Positions 8,315-17,625 of a stretch of DNA of 64,000 bases are shown one piece after another. Within the stretch, counting starts at the first letter, position 1. Every line of letters begins with the position of its first letter. The DNA is from Corynebacterium camporealensis. GTDB taxonomy: Bacteria; Actinomycetota; Actinomycetes; Mycobacteriales; Mycobacteriaceae. The position numbers and the translations under genes are program-made. Below the pieces are notes generated by a model that saw only the letters and a program-made list of their open reading frames with translations, was not told where the DNA came from and did not search any database. The stretch lies in contig NZ_CP011311.1 of assembly GCF_000980815.1 (NCBI RefSeq), positions 434,001 through 498,000 of the forward strand, written 5' to 3'.

Positions 8315-8785
8315 TTAGACCGCACCGTCGAACCCTAGCTGGCGCCATGCTTCGTACACGGCGGTGGAGGCGCAATTAGACAGGTTCATCGAGCGGCGCG
8401 CCGGGACCATGGGGATGCGGACTTCCTGCGTGACTCGCGGGTGATTACGGTGTTCTTCCGGCAGGCCGGTCGGTTCGGTGCCAAAGAGGAGCACATCGCC
8501 TTCCTGGTATTCAACGTCGGTGAACCAGGTGGTGGCTTGGGTGGTAAAGGCGAAGACGCGGGCATCGGGAAGCGCATTCATGCAGGCGTCGAAATCAGAG
8601 TGAATCTGCAGGTCAGCCAAGTCATGGTAGTCCAGGCCGGCGCGCTTTAAGTGCTTGTCGTCGAAGTTGAATCCCAGCGGCTCAATTAGGTGCAGGCTCG
8701 CCCCCGTCACCGCGGCGGTGCGAATCGCGTTGCCGGTGTTGGTGGGGATCACAGGATTATCGAAGACGATGTGCAGCTTGCTCAT
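8315..8785 (-). CDS. trmL: tRNA (cytidine/uridine-2'-O)-methyltransferase, TrmL-like SPOUT
   Basis: A 156-aa SPOUT-class methyltransferase that would methylate the ribose of the wobble base in tRNA-Leu, using S-adenosylmethionine. The family hallmarks are visible: the N-terminal [20 protein letters not shown], the cofactor-knot segment [12 protein letters not shown], and the C-terminal [18 protein letters not shown]. The ATG at 8785 is chosen over the one two codons upstream because TAGACT sits exactly seven bases before it, the leaderless pattern. It is divergent from folD with overlapping promoters. Confidence 0.88.
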   Translation of the reverse strand: MSKLHIVFDNPVIPTNTGNAIRTAAVTGASLHLIEPLGFNFDDKHLKRAGLDYHDLADLQIHSDFDACMNALPDARVFAFTTQATTWFTDVEYQEGDVLLFGTEPTGLPEEHRNHPRVTQEVRIPMVPARRSMNLSNCASTAVYEAWRQLGFDGAV

Positions 8786-8792
8786 GTGCATA

Positions 8793-8802
8793 AGTCTAGG
8801 AT
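8793..8802. promoter_or_regulatory. Overlapping divergent -10 boxes for trmL and folD
   Basis: The ten bases AGTCTAGGAT contain TAGACT on the minus strand (8798-8793, seven bases before the trmL ATG) and TAGGAT on the plus strand (8797-8802, seven bases before the folD ATG). Both genes therefore look leaderless, with -10 hexamers sharing two base pairs. Each -35 region must lie inside the other gene. Confidence 0.55.
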
Positions 8803-8809
8803 GGAGGCC

Positions 8810-9667
8810 ATGAGCGCAACCAAACTAGATGGCAAGATGTACCGCGATGAAATTTTCGAGGATTTGAGCAAGCGCGTAGAAAAGCTCAAAGAACAAGGGA
8901 TTACTCCGGGCCTGGCAACCGTGCTGGTGGGCGATGATCCGGGTTCGCATTCCTATGTGAAGATGAAGCACCGCGATTGTGAGCAGCTCGGCATCAACTC
9001 CATCCGCAAGGACCTGCCGGGGGATATCAGCCAGGAAGAGCTGGAAGCAGTGATCGATGAGCTCAACCACGACGACGCCTGCACCGGCTACATCGTGCAG
9101 CTGCCCCTGCCGAAGCACCTGGATGAAAATCGCATTCTGGAAAAGATCGACCCGGCCAAGGACGCCGATGGTCTGCACCCGGTGAACCTGGGCAAGCTCG
9201 TGCTCAATGAGGAAGCTCCGCTGCCGTGTACCCCGAATGGCTGCATCTCGTTGCTGCGCCGCTACAACGTCGAACTTGATGGCGCGAAGGTTGTCGTCAT
9301 CGGCCGCGGCGTCACCGTCGGTCGCCCGATTGGCCTGATGCTCACCCGCCGCAGCGAAAACTCCACCGTGACGCTGTGCCACACCGGCACCAAGGACCTG
9401 GCTGCCGAAACCCGCGCGGCCGATGTCATCATCGCCGCCGCTGGCAAGCCCCACATGCTCACCGCTGACATGGTCAAAGAAGGCGCTGCCATCCTCGACG
9501 TCGGCGTTTCCCGCGTGGACGGCAAGCTGGCTGGCGATGTCGCCGAAGACGTCTGGGACAAAGCCGGCTACGTTTCCCCGAACCCAGGTGGTGTCGGCCC
9601 GCTGACCCGCGCCTTCCTGGTCTACAACGTGGTTGAAACCGCCGAGAAGATGGCCGCCGAAGCTTAA
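8810..9667 (+). CDS. folD: Bifunctional methylenetetrahydrofolate dehydrogenase/cyclohydrolase FolD
   Basis: A 285-aa cytosolic enzyme interconverting 5,10-methylene-THF, 5,10-methenyl-THF and 10-formyl-THF with NADP. Signatures are the catalytic [16 protein letters not shown] segment with its lysine, [14 protein letters not shown], the dinucleotide-binding [17 protein letters not shown] and the C-terminal [15 protein letters not shown]. The ATG at 8810 is used because TAGGAT lies seven bases before it. A second ATG at 8801 would overlap that hexamer. The next gene starts immediately after the stop (TAAATG). Confidence 0.94.
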   Translation: MSATKLDGKMYRDEIFEDLSKRVEKLKEQGITPGLATVLVGDDPGSHSYVKMKHRDCEQLGINSIRKDLPGDISQEELEAVIDELNHDDACTGYIVQLPLPKHLDENRILEKIDPAKDADGLHPVNLGKLVLNEEAPLPCTPNGCISLLRRYNVELDGAKVVVIGRGVTVGRPIGLMLTRRSENSTVTLCHTGTKDLAAETRAADVIIAAAGKPHMLTADMVKEGAAILDVGVSRVDGKLAGDVAEDVWDKAGYVSPNPGGVGPLTRAFLVYNVVETAEKMAAEA

Positions 9668-9988
9668 ATGCGCGCCCAGCTATCCAATCCGCACGACGTT
9701 GATCTGCCGGCGTCACCGCTGTCACCAGCGGTGCAGTGGGTGGCCATCGCACTCGTGGTTATCGGCGTAGCTGCCTCGGGCTTTTTCGCAATCACCAACC
9801 ACTGGCGCCGTGCCGCCTTCGTCTTAGGCCTGTCGCTGCTATGGCTATCCGTTGTGCGCCTGACCTGTGACTCCAGCCGCGTCGGCATCCTTGCCGTGCG
9901 TTCCCGCAGTTTCGACGCCATCTACACCGCCGCCCTCGGCGGACTGATGGTCTTCCTGGCTTACTCCGTCGACGCCCTGGGAAGTTAG
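9668..9988 (+). CDS. DUF3017-type small membrane protein
   Basis: A 106-aa protein with three predicted membrane helices (about 24-42, 49-64 and 86-103). It matches in size and placement the DUF3017 proteins that follow folD in actinobacteria. It starts at the base after the folD stop, so it is translationally coupled. Function is unknown. Its end overlaps the end of the convergent metX by four bases. Confidence 0.7.
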   Translation: MRAQLSNPHDVDLPASPLSPAVQWVAIALVVIGVAASGFFAITNHWRRAAFVLGLSLLWLSVVRLTCDSSRVGILAVRSRSFDAIYTAALGGLMVFLAYSVDALGS

Positions 9989-11124
9989 ATGTAGTACTCG
10001 CTTTCCAGCGGCTCCGGCGCGGGGCCGTCGGGGGAGGAGAGTCTCAGGAAGTTACGCAGGACGCGATCCATTTGCCGGGACTCGGTGAGGAAGGCGTCGT
10101 GGCCGACAGGGGAGACGACCTTGGCCATCGCCAGCAGGTTGCCAAGATTGCGAGAGAGGTGTTCTTGCTGGTGGTAGGGGTAGAGGATATCGGTATCCAC
10201 GCCGACGACCATGGTGGGGACCTGTGAGCTGGCAAGCGCCTTGTTGAGTCCGCCGCGGTCGCGGCCGATGTCGTGGCGGTTAAGAGCCTCGGTCATGGCG
10301 ACGTAGGAGCCGGCGTCGAAACGCTCAATGAGTTTGCTGGCCTGATAATCCAGGTAGGAATTCACGGCGAAGCGCTGGTTGTCGTCGCGGTAAGGCCCCA
10401 GTGGGTTCTCGCCGCGTTGGGGTTGGGTGCCAAAGCGTTCGTCGATTTCGAGCTCACCGCGGTAGGTCAGGTGCGCGATGCGGCGGGCGGCGGCAAGGCC
10501 GTCGGCAGGCACTTTGTCCGTGGCGTAGTAGTTGCCGCCGTGCCAGAAAGGATCGCGTTCAATCGCAGAAATCTGCGCGGTCTGAATTCCGATCTGCCAG
10601 CCAGACGCACGGGCGGATACGGCGATCACGCACGCCGCGTCGAGGGCATCCGGATACAGCAGCGTCCATTCCAAGGTGCGCGCACCGCCCATGGAACCGC
10701 CGATAACGGCATGGACGCGGGAAATGCCCAGCTTGTTCAGGAATGCGTGCTCGGCGTGGACGAGGTCGCGAATCGAGAGCGCCGGGAAACGCGAACCCCA
10801 GCGCCCGCCATCCGGATGAGGAGAAGAAGGTCCTGTCGAACCACCGCAGCCGCCCAGGGCATTCGTGGCTATCACGCACCAGTGGTTGGTATCGAGCGCC
10901 TTGCCCGGGCCGACCAGGTCGCCCCACCAGTCGGCGACGTTGGAATCACCGGTGAGGGCATGTTCGATGAGCAGGATGTTGTTGTTGCCGTGGGCATCGC
11001 CAGCAAAACTGCCCCAGCGCTGGTAGGCAATCTCAGCATCGTCAATGGTGACGCCTGCTTCGGTGCTATAGCTGCCGATGCCCACCCGGCCCAGCGTGCC
11101 TGCCTCAACCAAATCCGGAATCAT
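9985..11124 (-). CDS. metX: Homoserine O-acetyltransferase MetX
   Basis: A 379-aa alpha/beta-hydrolase enzyme that acetylates homoserine from acetyl-CoA, the first committed step of methionine synthesis by direct sulfhydrylation. The nucleophile elbow GGSMGG places the catalytic serine at S144. The acid and base are D312 (VDTDILYP) and H342 (PVGHDAFL). It follows metY by seven bases, so the two form an operon read leftward. Corynebacterial metX is normally repressed by McbR, and a candidate site lies upstream of metY. Confidence 0.95.
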   Translation of the reverse strand: MIPDLVEAGTLGRVGIGSYSTEAGVTIDDAEIAYQRWGSFAGDAHGNNNILLIEHALTGDSNVADWWGDLVGPGKALDTNHWCVIATNALGGCGGSTGPSSPHPDGGRWGSRFPALSIRDLVHAEHAFLNKLGISRVHAVIGGSMGGARTLEWTLLYPDALDAACVIAVSARASGWQIGIQTAQISAIERDPFWHGGNYYATDKVPADGLAAARRIAHLTYRGELEIDERFGTQPQRGENPLGPYRDDNQRFAVNSYLDYQASKLIERFDAGSYVAMTEALNRHDIGRDRGGLNKALASSQVPTMVVGVDTDILYPYHQQEHLSRNLGNLLAMAKVVSPVGHDAFLTESRQMDRVLRNFLRLSSPDGPAPEPLESEYYI

Positions 11125-11131
11125 GGGTTAT

Positions 11132-12448
11132 TTAGACGGCTGCGAAGCCAGTTTCGAGGTCGGCGATGATGTCGTTGATATCTTCCAGACCCACCGACAG
11201 GCGGATGGTTGCCTGGTTAATGCCGGCCACACGCAGGCCCTCCTCATCCGACTGGGAGTGAGTGGTGGTTGCCGGGTGCACGACCAGGGAGCGGGTATCG
11301 CCGATGTTGGCGAGGTTGGAGTGCAGCTTAAGGGCATCGATAAATGCCCAGGCCTCGTCCTTGCCGCCCTTGATGTCGAAAGACAGCACCGAGCCGGTGT
11401 AGTCGTAACCGAGCTTCTCCTTGGTCTCCTTGTAGGGCGAAGAATCCAGCCCCGCGTAGTTGACCTTGGCGACCTTGTCGTGGCCTTCCAGGAATTCCGC
11501 GACAGCCTGAGCATTTTCATTATGCTTTGCGATGCGCAGGGTCAACGTCTCCAGTCCCGACAGGGTAATCCAGGCGTTAAACGGGGCAATCGCAGCACCG
11601 GTGTCACGCAGCAGGCCCGCGCGAGCCTTCAGCGCGAAGGCTGGGGCGCCCAGGTCGGCGTAGACCAGACCGTGGTAGGCGGCATCCGGGGTGGTGAAGT
11701 ACGGGAAGACTGGCTTGCCGTCGCGCTCGACGGTCCAGTCGAAGGTGCCGCCATCGATAATTGCGCCGCCCACAGCCGAGCCGTTGCCGGAGTAGAACTT
11801 GGTGGTGGAAACAACCACGATGTCTGCGCCCAGCTCCAGCGGACGGGCCAGGGCAGCAGTAGCGATGGTGTTATCCACAATCAGCGGAACCTGGTTGGTG
11901 TGAGCGACCTCCGCGATAGCCGGGATGTCGAGCACGTCAGCGACCGGGTTGCCAAAGGTCTCACCGTAGAAAGCCTTGGTGTTCGGGCGCACCGCGTCCG
12001 CCCAGGACTGCGGGTCATCCGGGTTCTCCACCAGGGAGACCTCGATGCCCAGGCGCTGCAGGGTGACGGTGAACAGGGTAGTGGTGCCGCCGTAGAGGCG
12101 CGGGGAGGTCACAATGTGGTCGCCAGCTGCGGCGAGGTTCAAAATCGCTGCGGTCTCAGCAGCCTGGCCCGATGCGAAAGCCACGGCGGCCACGCCACCT
12201 TCGACGGATGCCAGACGTGCCTCGAGTGCGTCCTGGGTCGGGTTGGTCAGGCGGGTGTAAATCGGGCCCGGGTCCGACAGGTTGAAGCGCGCGGCGGCGT
12301 GCTCAGCGGAATCGAAGACGTAGGAGGTGGTCTGGTAAATCGGGACGTTGCGGGCGTTGGTCGAACCGTCGAGGTTCTGACCAGCGTGCAGCGTGCGAGT
12401 AGCGAGGGACCAGTTTTCGGATGCGGAGTTGTCGTATTTCGTCGTCAT
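11132..12448 (-). CDS. metY: O-acetylhomoserine sulfhydrylase MetY
   Basis: A 438-aa PLP enzyme of the Cys/Met metabolism family, converting O-acetylhomoserine plus sulfide to homocysteine. The PLP lysine is K217 in VVVSTTKFYSGNGS. Other hallmarks are TRLTNPTQDALE, ASGQAAETAA and VHPATTTHSQ. I use the ATG at 12448 (MTTKYDNS), which matches the N-terminus of corynebacterial MetY. The upstream ATG at 12460 would add MLRS. A GGAGC element lies close to the start. It leads the metYX operon. Confidence 0.95.
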   Translation of the reverse strand: MTTKYDNSASENWSLATRTLHAGQNLDGSTNARNVPIYQTTSYVFDSAEHAAARFNLSDPGPIYTRLTNPTQDALEARLASVEGGVAAVAFASGQAAETAAILNLAAAGDHIVTSPRLYGGTTTLFTVTLQRLGIEVSLVENPDDPQSWADAVRPNTKAFYGETFGNPVADVLDIPAIAEVAHTNQVPLIVDNTIATAALARPLELGADIVVVSTTKFYSGNGSAVGGAIIDGGTFDWTVERDGKPVFPYFTTPDAAYHGLVYADLGAPAFALKARAGLLRDTGAAIAPFNAWITLSGLETLTLRIAKHNENAQAVAEFLEGHDKVAKVNYAGLDSSPYKETKEKLGYDYTGSVLSFDIKGGKDEAWAFIDALKLHSNLANIGDTRSLVVHPATTTHSQSDEEGLRVAGINQATIRLSVGLEDINDIIADLETGFAAV

Positions 12449-12525
12449 GCTCCGCAACACTAGACCAAGCGGTATGTAACTCGATCTACTTCACTCAAAA
12501 CCCCAGCGTGGAGAGTGAATAAAAT

Positions 12526-12541
12526 TAGACAGAGCGGTCAA
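12526..12541. promoter_or_regulatory. McbR-like operator upstream of metYX
   Basis: TAGACAGAGCGGTCAA matches the McbR palindrome TAGAC-N6-GTCTA at 9 of 10 defined positions. It lies 78 bases upstream of the metY ATG. A weaker look-alike (TAGACCAAGCGGTATG) occurs at 12461-12476. McbR control of metY and metX is established in C. glutamicum. Confidence 0.6.
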
Positions 12542-12576
12542 TAGATTTCGTTATGGCCCCGGAGGTTAGGCGCTGG

Positions 12577-13191
12577 CTAACCTCTGTTGTAGTAGTCGGA
12601 GAAGCTTGCCTGATTCAGCGTCGATCCGCCCTGGGTGACGCGCAGGGTTCCACCATCGATGATGATGGTCGCAGGATCCGCTGGGACGACGTAGCGGCCC
12701 GCGGCAGGATTGGAACCGCCGGCAGAAACGCCAGTGGAGTAGTCGCCGCCGAACATCTGGCCGCGGTAGGTCATGTTGCCCGAGCCATCCTGGCAGACGG
12801 TCACGGTGCCGTCGCCACCGGTGCCGGCATAGAGCAAGGTTTCGGATCCGCTACAGCGGGTGCCGGGGGTAAAGTCCCAGCCCGCAGCGCTTAGGCCCGG
12901 GTGGGCGCTGAAGTCGTCGTCACGCTCGGCTTCTTCCGTGACAGTTTCGGTGACGCGCTCTGGTTCTTCGGTTTCTTCCTCCGTGGCCTCCTCGGTCGTT
13001 TCCTCAGTGGTTTCTGCTGCGTTTTCTGTGGTGACCTCGTCTTGGGTCAGCGGCTGGGCGATGTCGTCACCGCCGCCGGGGGAGAGGAACACCCACAACG
13101 CGACGCCGATGGCCGCAACGAGCAACACGATGGAAATAATCAACGCGGCCAGTGCGCCGCCGCGTCCAGGGCCTTGAGAGGGAGGGGTCAT
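12577..13191 (-). CDS. Membrane-anchored or secreted acidic protein
   Basis: A 204-aa protein of unknown function. A short proline- and glycine-rich N-terminus is followed by one membrane helix (about 13-36). Then comes a Thr/Glu-rich low-complexity linker (about 55-85, runs of TTEE and EEET) and a C-terminal globular domain (about 105-204) with two cysteines, Gly-rich strands and a terminal YYNRG. The topology suggests an anchored or exported domain outside the membrane. The ATG at 13191 has AAAGGA eight bases upstream, so it is preferred to the upstream start codons. It is divergent from ppc. Confidence 0.7.
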   Translation of the reverse strand: MTPPSQGPGRGGALAALIISIVLLVAAIGVALWVFLSPGGGDDIAQPLTQDEVTTENAAETTEETTEEATEEETEEPERVTETVTEEAERDDDFSAHPGLSAAGWDFTPGTRCSGSETLLYAGTGGDGTVTVCQDGSGNMTYRGQMFGGDYSTGVSAGGSNPAAGRYVVPADPATIIIDGGTLRVTQGGSTLNQASFSDYYNRG

Positions 13192-13306
13192 AGAGAAAAT
13201 CCTTTCAGAGTGCGTATCCATTGTATTAAGAACCATCCGCAGGAAAGTGATATGGGATACATTGGTGAGTTAATTCCGCAAAACTCGCTATGGAAAGGGC
13301 ATCGAC

Positions 13307-15973
13307 GTGTCAGCTGCTCCGGATCAAGTTCGTGAAGATATCCGCCTGCTCGGCCGCGTGCTGGGTCGGGTCATCGCTCAGCAGGAAGGCGAAGAAGTCT
13401 TTGAGCTGGTCGAATCCACCCGCCGGATGGCTTTCGATGTAGCCCACGGCGACGCCCAGCCCGAAGATCTCATGGCGATTTTCCGCGATCTGGACATCAC
13501 TAAGACCAATCTCGTTGCGCGTTCTTTTAGTTACTTTGCATTGTTGGCAAATTTGGCGGAGGACCTCGATGATGAGTCCACTGACGCCCCGGTGTCGCTG
13601 CGCAAGACTTTTGCCAAGCTGCGCGACGAGGGCGTCTCGCCTGCCGATGCCGCCCAGGTCGTCCGCGGCGCCCATGTCGCCCCGGTGCTGACCGCCCATC
13701 CCACCGAGACCCGCCGCCGCACCGTCTTCGACACCCAGACCCGCATCAAGGAACTGCTTGTCGAAGTCCACCGCGGCGGCAACCTCGAAGACATCGAACG
13801 CGAAATGTACCTGCGCATGACCCTGCTGTGGCAGACCGCGCTCATTCGCATCGCCCGCCCGACCCTCGAAGACGAGGTCGATGTCGGCCTGCGTTATTAC
13901 AAAAAGTCCCTGCTCGACCAGGTTCCTGCCCTCAACCGCGCCGTCCGCCACGGCCTGCGTGAAACCTTTGGCCTGCAGCTTCCCGATGCTCCCGTCGTCA
14001 GGCCCGGCTCCTGGATCGGCGGCGACCACGATGGCAACCCTTATGTCAACGCTGACACCTTGGGCTATGCCACCCGCCAGGCCGCCATTACGGTGCTGAG
14101 CTTCTACGTCGACGAGCTCGGCGAATTAGAGCGCGAGCTATCGCTCTCCGACCGCTATTCTTCCTGCTCCACGGAGCTGCTCGCGCTTGCCGATGCCGCC
14201 CACAACGACTGGGAATCCCGCGTCGACGAGCCCTACCGTCGCGCCATCTACGGTATCCGCGCCCGCATGCGCGCGACCCTCGCTCGCGTCGAGGACCCGC
14301 GCTCCGAGGCATCCGTTGAACCCTATGCTGCTCCGGAGGATTTCCTCCGCGACCTGGATGTCATCGACCGCTCCCTGCGCGGCAACAACGACGACATCAT
14401 CGCCGACGACCGGCTGGCCCGCATCCGTTCTGCTGTGACGACCTTCGGCTTCCACCTCTACACCCTCGACCTGCGCCAGAACTCCGAATCTTTCGAAACC
14501 GTTCTCACCGAAATCTTCCGCGCCGCGGGGCTTAGCGAGAACTACGCCGAGCTGTCCGAAGACGCCAAAGTTGAGCTGCTCACCAGCGAACTATCCACCC
14601 CACGCCCGCTGCTGTTCCCAGGCGCTGAGGAGCAGTTCAGCGAAATCACCACCAAGGAGCTCGGCATCTTCCGTGCCGCCGCAGCCGCCGTCCAAGAATT
14701 CGGCCCGCGCGCTATCTCGCACTGCATCGTCGCCATGACCGGTGCCGCCTCCGACCTGCTCGAGCCGATGATTCTGCTCAAGGAAGTCGGCCTGCAGGAC
14801 ATGGACATCGTCCCGCTATTTGAGACCATCGACGATCTCCAGGCTGGTGCTGGCATCCTGGACAAGCTCTGGGCCCTGCCGCTGTATCGCGAACATCTGC
14901 GCCGCCGCGGCGACATCCAGGAAGTCATGCTCGGCTACTCCGATTCCAATAAAGACGGAGGCTACCTCCAGGCAAACTGGGCGCTTTACGATGCCGAACT
15001 CGCCCTCGTCGATCTCTGCACCACCCACAACATCGAACTGCGCCTCTCCCACGGTCGCGGCGGCGCCGTCGGCCGCGGCGGCGGCCCCACCTACGACGCC
15101 ATCCTCGCCCAGCCTAAGGGTGCCGTCAGCGGCTCGGTCCGCATCACCGAACAAGGCGAAGTCATCTCCGCCAAGTACGGCGCCCCCGAAACCGCCCGCC
15201 GCCACCTCGAAGCCTTCGTCTCCGGCGCACTCGAGGCATCCCTGCTGGATACCGAGCCCATCGCCGACCCTGACCGCGCCTATGCCATCATGCGCGAACT
15301 CGCCGCCGAGTCTGGCCGCCGCTACGCCGAACTCATCGAAGACCCCGGTTTTATCGAGTACTTCACCCAGTCCACCCCGCTGCACGAAATCGGCGACCTC
15401 AACCTCGGCTCCCGCCCCGCAGCCCGCAAGCAGACCACCGCCATTTCCGACCTGCGCGCCATCCCTTGGGTGCTGTCCTGGTCGCAGTCGCGCACCAACA
15501 TCCCCGGCTGGTTCGGCGTCGGATCCGCCGTCTCCCGCTGGGTCGACGCCGCCGACAACCCCGACGACCGCTGGGCCGAACTCCAGGATCTCTACACCTC
15601 CTGGCCCTTCTTCCGCTCCGTGCTCTCCAACATGGCTCAGGTCATGGCCAAGGCCGAAATCAACCTCGCCCGCCTGTATGCCAACCTCGTCGACGACCCC
15701 GAGATTGCCGATCGCATCTACAACCTCATCGCCAGCGAATTCGAGCTCACTCGCGACGTCTACCTGCGCATTACCGGCAATAAGGACCTCGTCTCCGAAA
15801 ATCAGCGCCAGGCCCGCTCCCTGCGCCGTCGCTACCCCTACCTGCTCCCGCTCAATGCCATCCAGCTTGAGCTGCTGCGCCGTTACCGCGGCGGCGACGA
15901 CCAATTCTTGGTCTCCAAGACCATCCAGGTCACCATGAACGGCCTGGCCACCGCCCTGCGCAACGCCGGCTAA
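13307..15973 (+). CDS. ppc: Phosphoenolpyruvate carboxylase
   Basis: An 888-aa cytosolic anaplerotic enzyme that fixes bicarbonate onto PEP to give oxaloacetate. Family signatures are [16 protein letters not shown] (catalytic His), [12 protein letters not shown], the [12 protein letters not shown] region and the glycine-rich FHGRGG-equivalent [15 protein letters not shown]. The C-terminal allosteric end [12 protein letters not shown] is also present. It is about 30 residues shorter than C. glutamicum Ppc (919 aa), mainly between residues 85 and 170. The start is GTG with GGAAAGGG upstream. Confidence 0.95.
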   Translation: MSAAPDQVREDIRLLGRVLGRVIAQQEGEEVFELVESTRRMAFDVAHGDAQPEDLMAIFRDLDITKTNLVARSFSYFALLANLAEDLDDESTDAPVSLRKTFAKLRDEGVSPADAAQVVRGAHVAPVLTAHPTETRRRTVFDTQTRIKELLVEVHRGGNLEDIEREMYLRMTLLWQTALIRIARPTLEDEVDVGLRYYKKSLLDQVPALNRAVRHGLRETFGLQLPDAPVVRPGSWIGGDHDGNPYVNADTLGYATRQAAITVLSFYVDELGELERELSLSDRYSSCSTELLALADAAHNDWESRVDEPYRRAIYGIRARMRATLARVEDPRSEASVEPYAAPEDFLRDLDVIDRSLRGNNDDIIADDRLARIRSAVTTFGFHLYTLDLRQNSESFETVLTEIFRAAGLSENYAELSEDAKVELLTSELSTPRPLLFPGAEEQFSEITTKELGIFRAAAAAVQEFGPRAISHCIVAMTGAASDLLEPMILLKEVGLQDMDIVPLFETIDDLQAGAGILDKLWALPLYREHLRRRGDIQEVMLGYSDSNKDGGYLQANWALYDAELALVDLCTTHNIELRLSHGRGGAVGRGGGPTYDAILAQPKGAVSGSVRITEQGEVISAKYGAPETARRHLEAFVSGALEASLLDTEPIADPDRAYAIMRELAAESGRRYAELIEDPGFIEYFTQSTPLHEIGDLNLGSRPAARKQTTAISDLRAIPWVLSWSQSRTNIPGWFGVGSAVSRWVDAADNPDDRWAELQDLYTSWPFFRSVLSNMAQVMAKAEINLARLYANLVDDPEIADRIYNLIASEFELTRDVYLRITGNKDLVSENQRQARSLRRRYPYLLPLNAIQLELLRRYRGGDDQFLVSKTIQVTMNGLATALRNAG
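14185..14197 (-). repeat. Copy of dispersed 13-mer GGCATCGGCAAGC
   Basis: Exact copy on the minus strand inside ppc, read on the plus strand as GCTTGCCGATGCC and encoding part of ALADAAH. Confidence 0.6.
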
Positions 15974-15997
15974 CACCAAGGCTTAAGATATGGCTCT

Positions 15998-17485
15998 ATG
16001 ACACAGCAGCCAGCGCCCACCGGCACCTGGGCCTCCCTAGCGCACGCCTTTTCTTCTTTCCAGCGCCTGCGCACGGAGGTCCTCGCCGGCCTGGTCGTCG
16101 GCCTAGCCCTCATCCCGGAGGCCATCGCCTTTTCCATCCTCGCCGGTGTTAGCCCCGCCGTCGGCCTCTACACCTCCGTCATCCTCGCCGTCGTCACCTC
16201 TTTCTGCGGCGGCCGCCCCGCCCTCATTTCCGCTGCCACCGGCGCCATCGCGCTCGTTGTCGCACCCGTCGTCGCCAACCACGGCGTCGAGTACCTCATC
16301 GCCACCGTCCTGCTCGGTGGGGCGCTGCAGCTGCTGCTGGGGGCGGTGGGCATCGCAAAGCTGCAACGCTTCATTCCCCGCTCGGTCATGCTGGGCTTTA
16401 TCAACGCCCTCTCCCTACTCGTCTTTTTCGCCCAGCTCACCCACCTCATCGGCGTCCCCTGGGCGGTCTACCCACTAGCCTTGCTCGGCATCGTCATCAT
16501 GCTCGCATGGCCAAAGCTCACCACTGCCATCCCCGCCCCGCTCATCGCCGTCATCGCGGTCACCGTGGTTAGTTACTTCACCAACGCCGGCGTCCCCACC
16601 GTCGCCGACATGGGCGAGCTGCCCTCGACCCTTCCCGCGCTCCTGCTTCCCGATGTCCCGCTCACCCTCGAAACCCTAGAAATCATCGCCCCCTACGCCC
16701 TGTCCTTCGCCGTCGTCGGCCTCATGGAATCACTCATGACCGCCAAGCTTGTCGATGACATCACCGACGTCCACTCCAACAAAACCCGCGAAGCCTACGG
16801 TCAAGGCATCGCCAACATCGTCGCCGGTCTCTTCGGCGGCATGGGTGGCTGCGCCGTCATCGGCCAGACCATGATCAACGTCCGCGAATCCCGCGCCCGC
16901 ACCCGCTTATCGACGCTGCTATCCGGCCTCTTCCTCCTCATCCTCGTGCTGCTGCTTAGCGATGTCGTCGGCCACATCCCCATGGCAGCCCTCGCCGCCG
17001 TGCTCATCGCGGTATCTCTTGCCACCATCGACTGGCATTCGCTCAACCCGCGCACCCTGCGTGTGATGCCGCTGTCGGAGACCATCGTCATGTTTGTCAC
17101 CATGGTCGGCACCCTGGGCACGGGCAACCTCGCCATCGGCGTTGTCCTCGGCGTGGTCACCGCCTCGCTCATGTTCGCCCGCCGCGTCGCCCACCTGGTC
17201 ACCGTCACCAAGTCCGACTCGGATTCCCCGCGCACCTACTTTGTGCGCGGCCAACTCTTCTGGGCCTCGTCCAACGACCTGGTCTACCAATTCGACTACC
17301 TCGATACTGCTGACGAGATTGTCATCGACTTAAGCGGTGCCGAAATCTGGGACGCCTCGACTGTTGCCACCCTGGATTCCATCACTCGCAAATTCGATGC
17401 CAAGGGCAAGACAGTTCACCTCGCCGGCCTCGACGGCCCCAGCCTCCAGCGCCTCAAAAGGCTCCAAGGCCTTCTACACGATTAG
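15998..17485 (+). CDS. SulP-family anion transporter with C-terminal STAS domain
   Basis: A 495-aa membrane protein of the SulP/SLC26 family, which carries sulfate, bicarbonate or related anions. The transport core (about 20-400) has the hallmark [20 protein letters not shown] near the N-terminus and the [17 protein letters not shown] region. A compact STAS domain follows (about 405-495, [20 protein letters not shown]). The substrate cannot be fixed from sequence. It starts 24 bases after ppc, so supply of bicarbonate to Ppc is an attractive but unproven idea. TAAGAT eight bases before the ATG may give a leaderless mRNA. Confidence 0.87.
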   Translation: MTQQPAPTGTWASLAHAFSSFQRLRTEVLAGLVVGLALIPEAIAFSILAGVSPAVGLYTSVILAVVTSFCGGRPALISAATGAIALVVAPVVANHGVEYLIATVLLGGALQLLLGAVGIAKLQRFIPRSVMLGFINALSLLVFFAQLTHLIGVPWAVYPLALLGIVIMLAWPKLTTAIPAPLIAVIAVTVVSYFTNAGVPTVADMGELPSTLPALLLPDVPLTLETLEIIAPYALSFAVVGLMESLMTAKLVDDITDVHSNKTREAYGQGIANIVAGLFGGMGGCAVIGQTMINVRESRARTRLSTLLSGLFLLILVLLLSDVVGHIPMAALAAVLIAVSLATIDWHSLNPRTLRVMPLSETIVMFVTMVGTLGTGNLAIGVVLGVVTASLMFARRVAHLVTVTKSDSDSPRTYFVRGQLFWASSNDLVYQFDYLDTADEIVIDLSGAEIWDASTVATLDSITRKFDAKGKTVHLAGLDGPSLQRLKRLQGLLHD

Positions 17486-17589
17486 CCCTTTTCACGCCAC
17501 AGAATCCGATTTTCGCCTGTGGATAACTCGCAGTTTTGACTCAATGGCGTCAGTTATCCACAGATTTGGCTGATTTCGAAGATTTTCTC

Positions 17590-17618
17590 TTGTCGGTACT
17601 TGCGCGGTTTCTTAGCGT
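17590..17618 (+). promoter_or_regulatory. Leaderless promoter of HNH/DUF222 gene 1
   Basis: TTGTCG at 17590-17595, a 17-bp spacer, TAGCGT at 17613-17618, then seven bases to the ATG at 17626. This is the clearest complete -35/-10 layout in the window and it fixes the start of the downstream gene. Confidence 0.65.
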
Positions 17619-17625
17619 GTGAGTC

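Noticed and set aside
11078..12463. 461-codon open frame antisense to metY
   Set aside because: Overlaps a clear PLP enzyme; the translation is rich in Gly, Val and Gln runs typical of antisense frames.
12461..12476. Second McbR site next to the metY start (TAGACCAAGCGGTATG)
   Set aside because: Only one good half-site; kept as a weak look-alike, not a separate feature.
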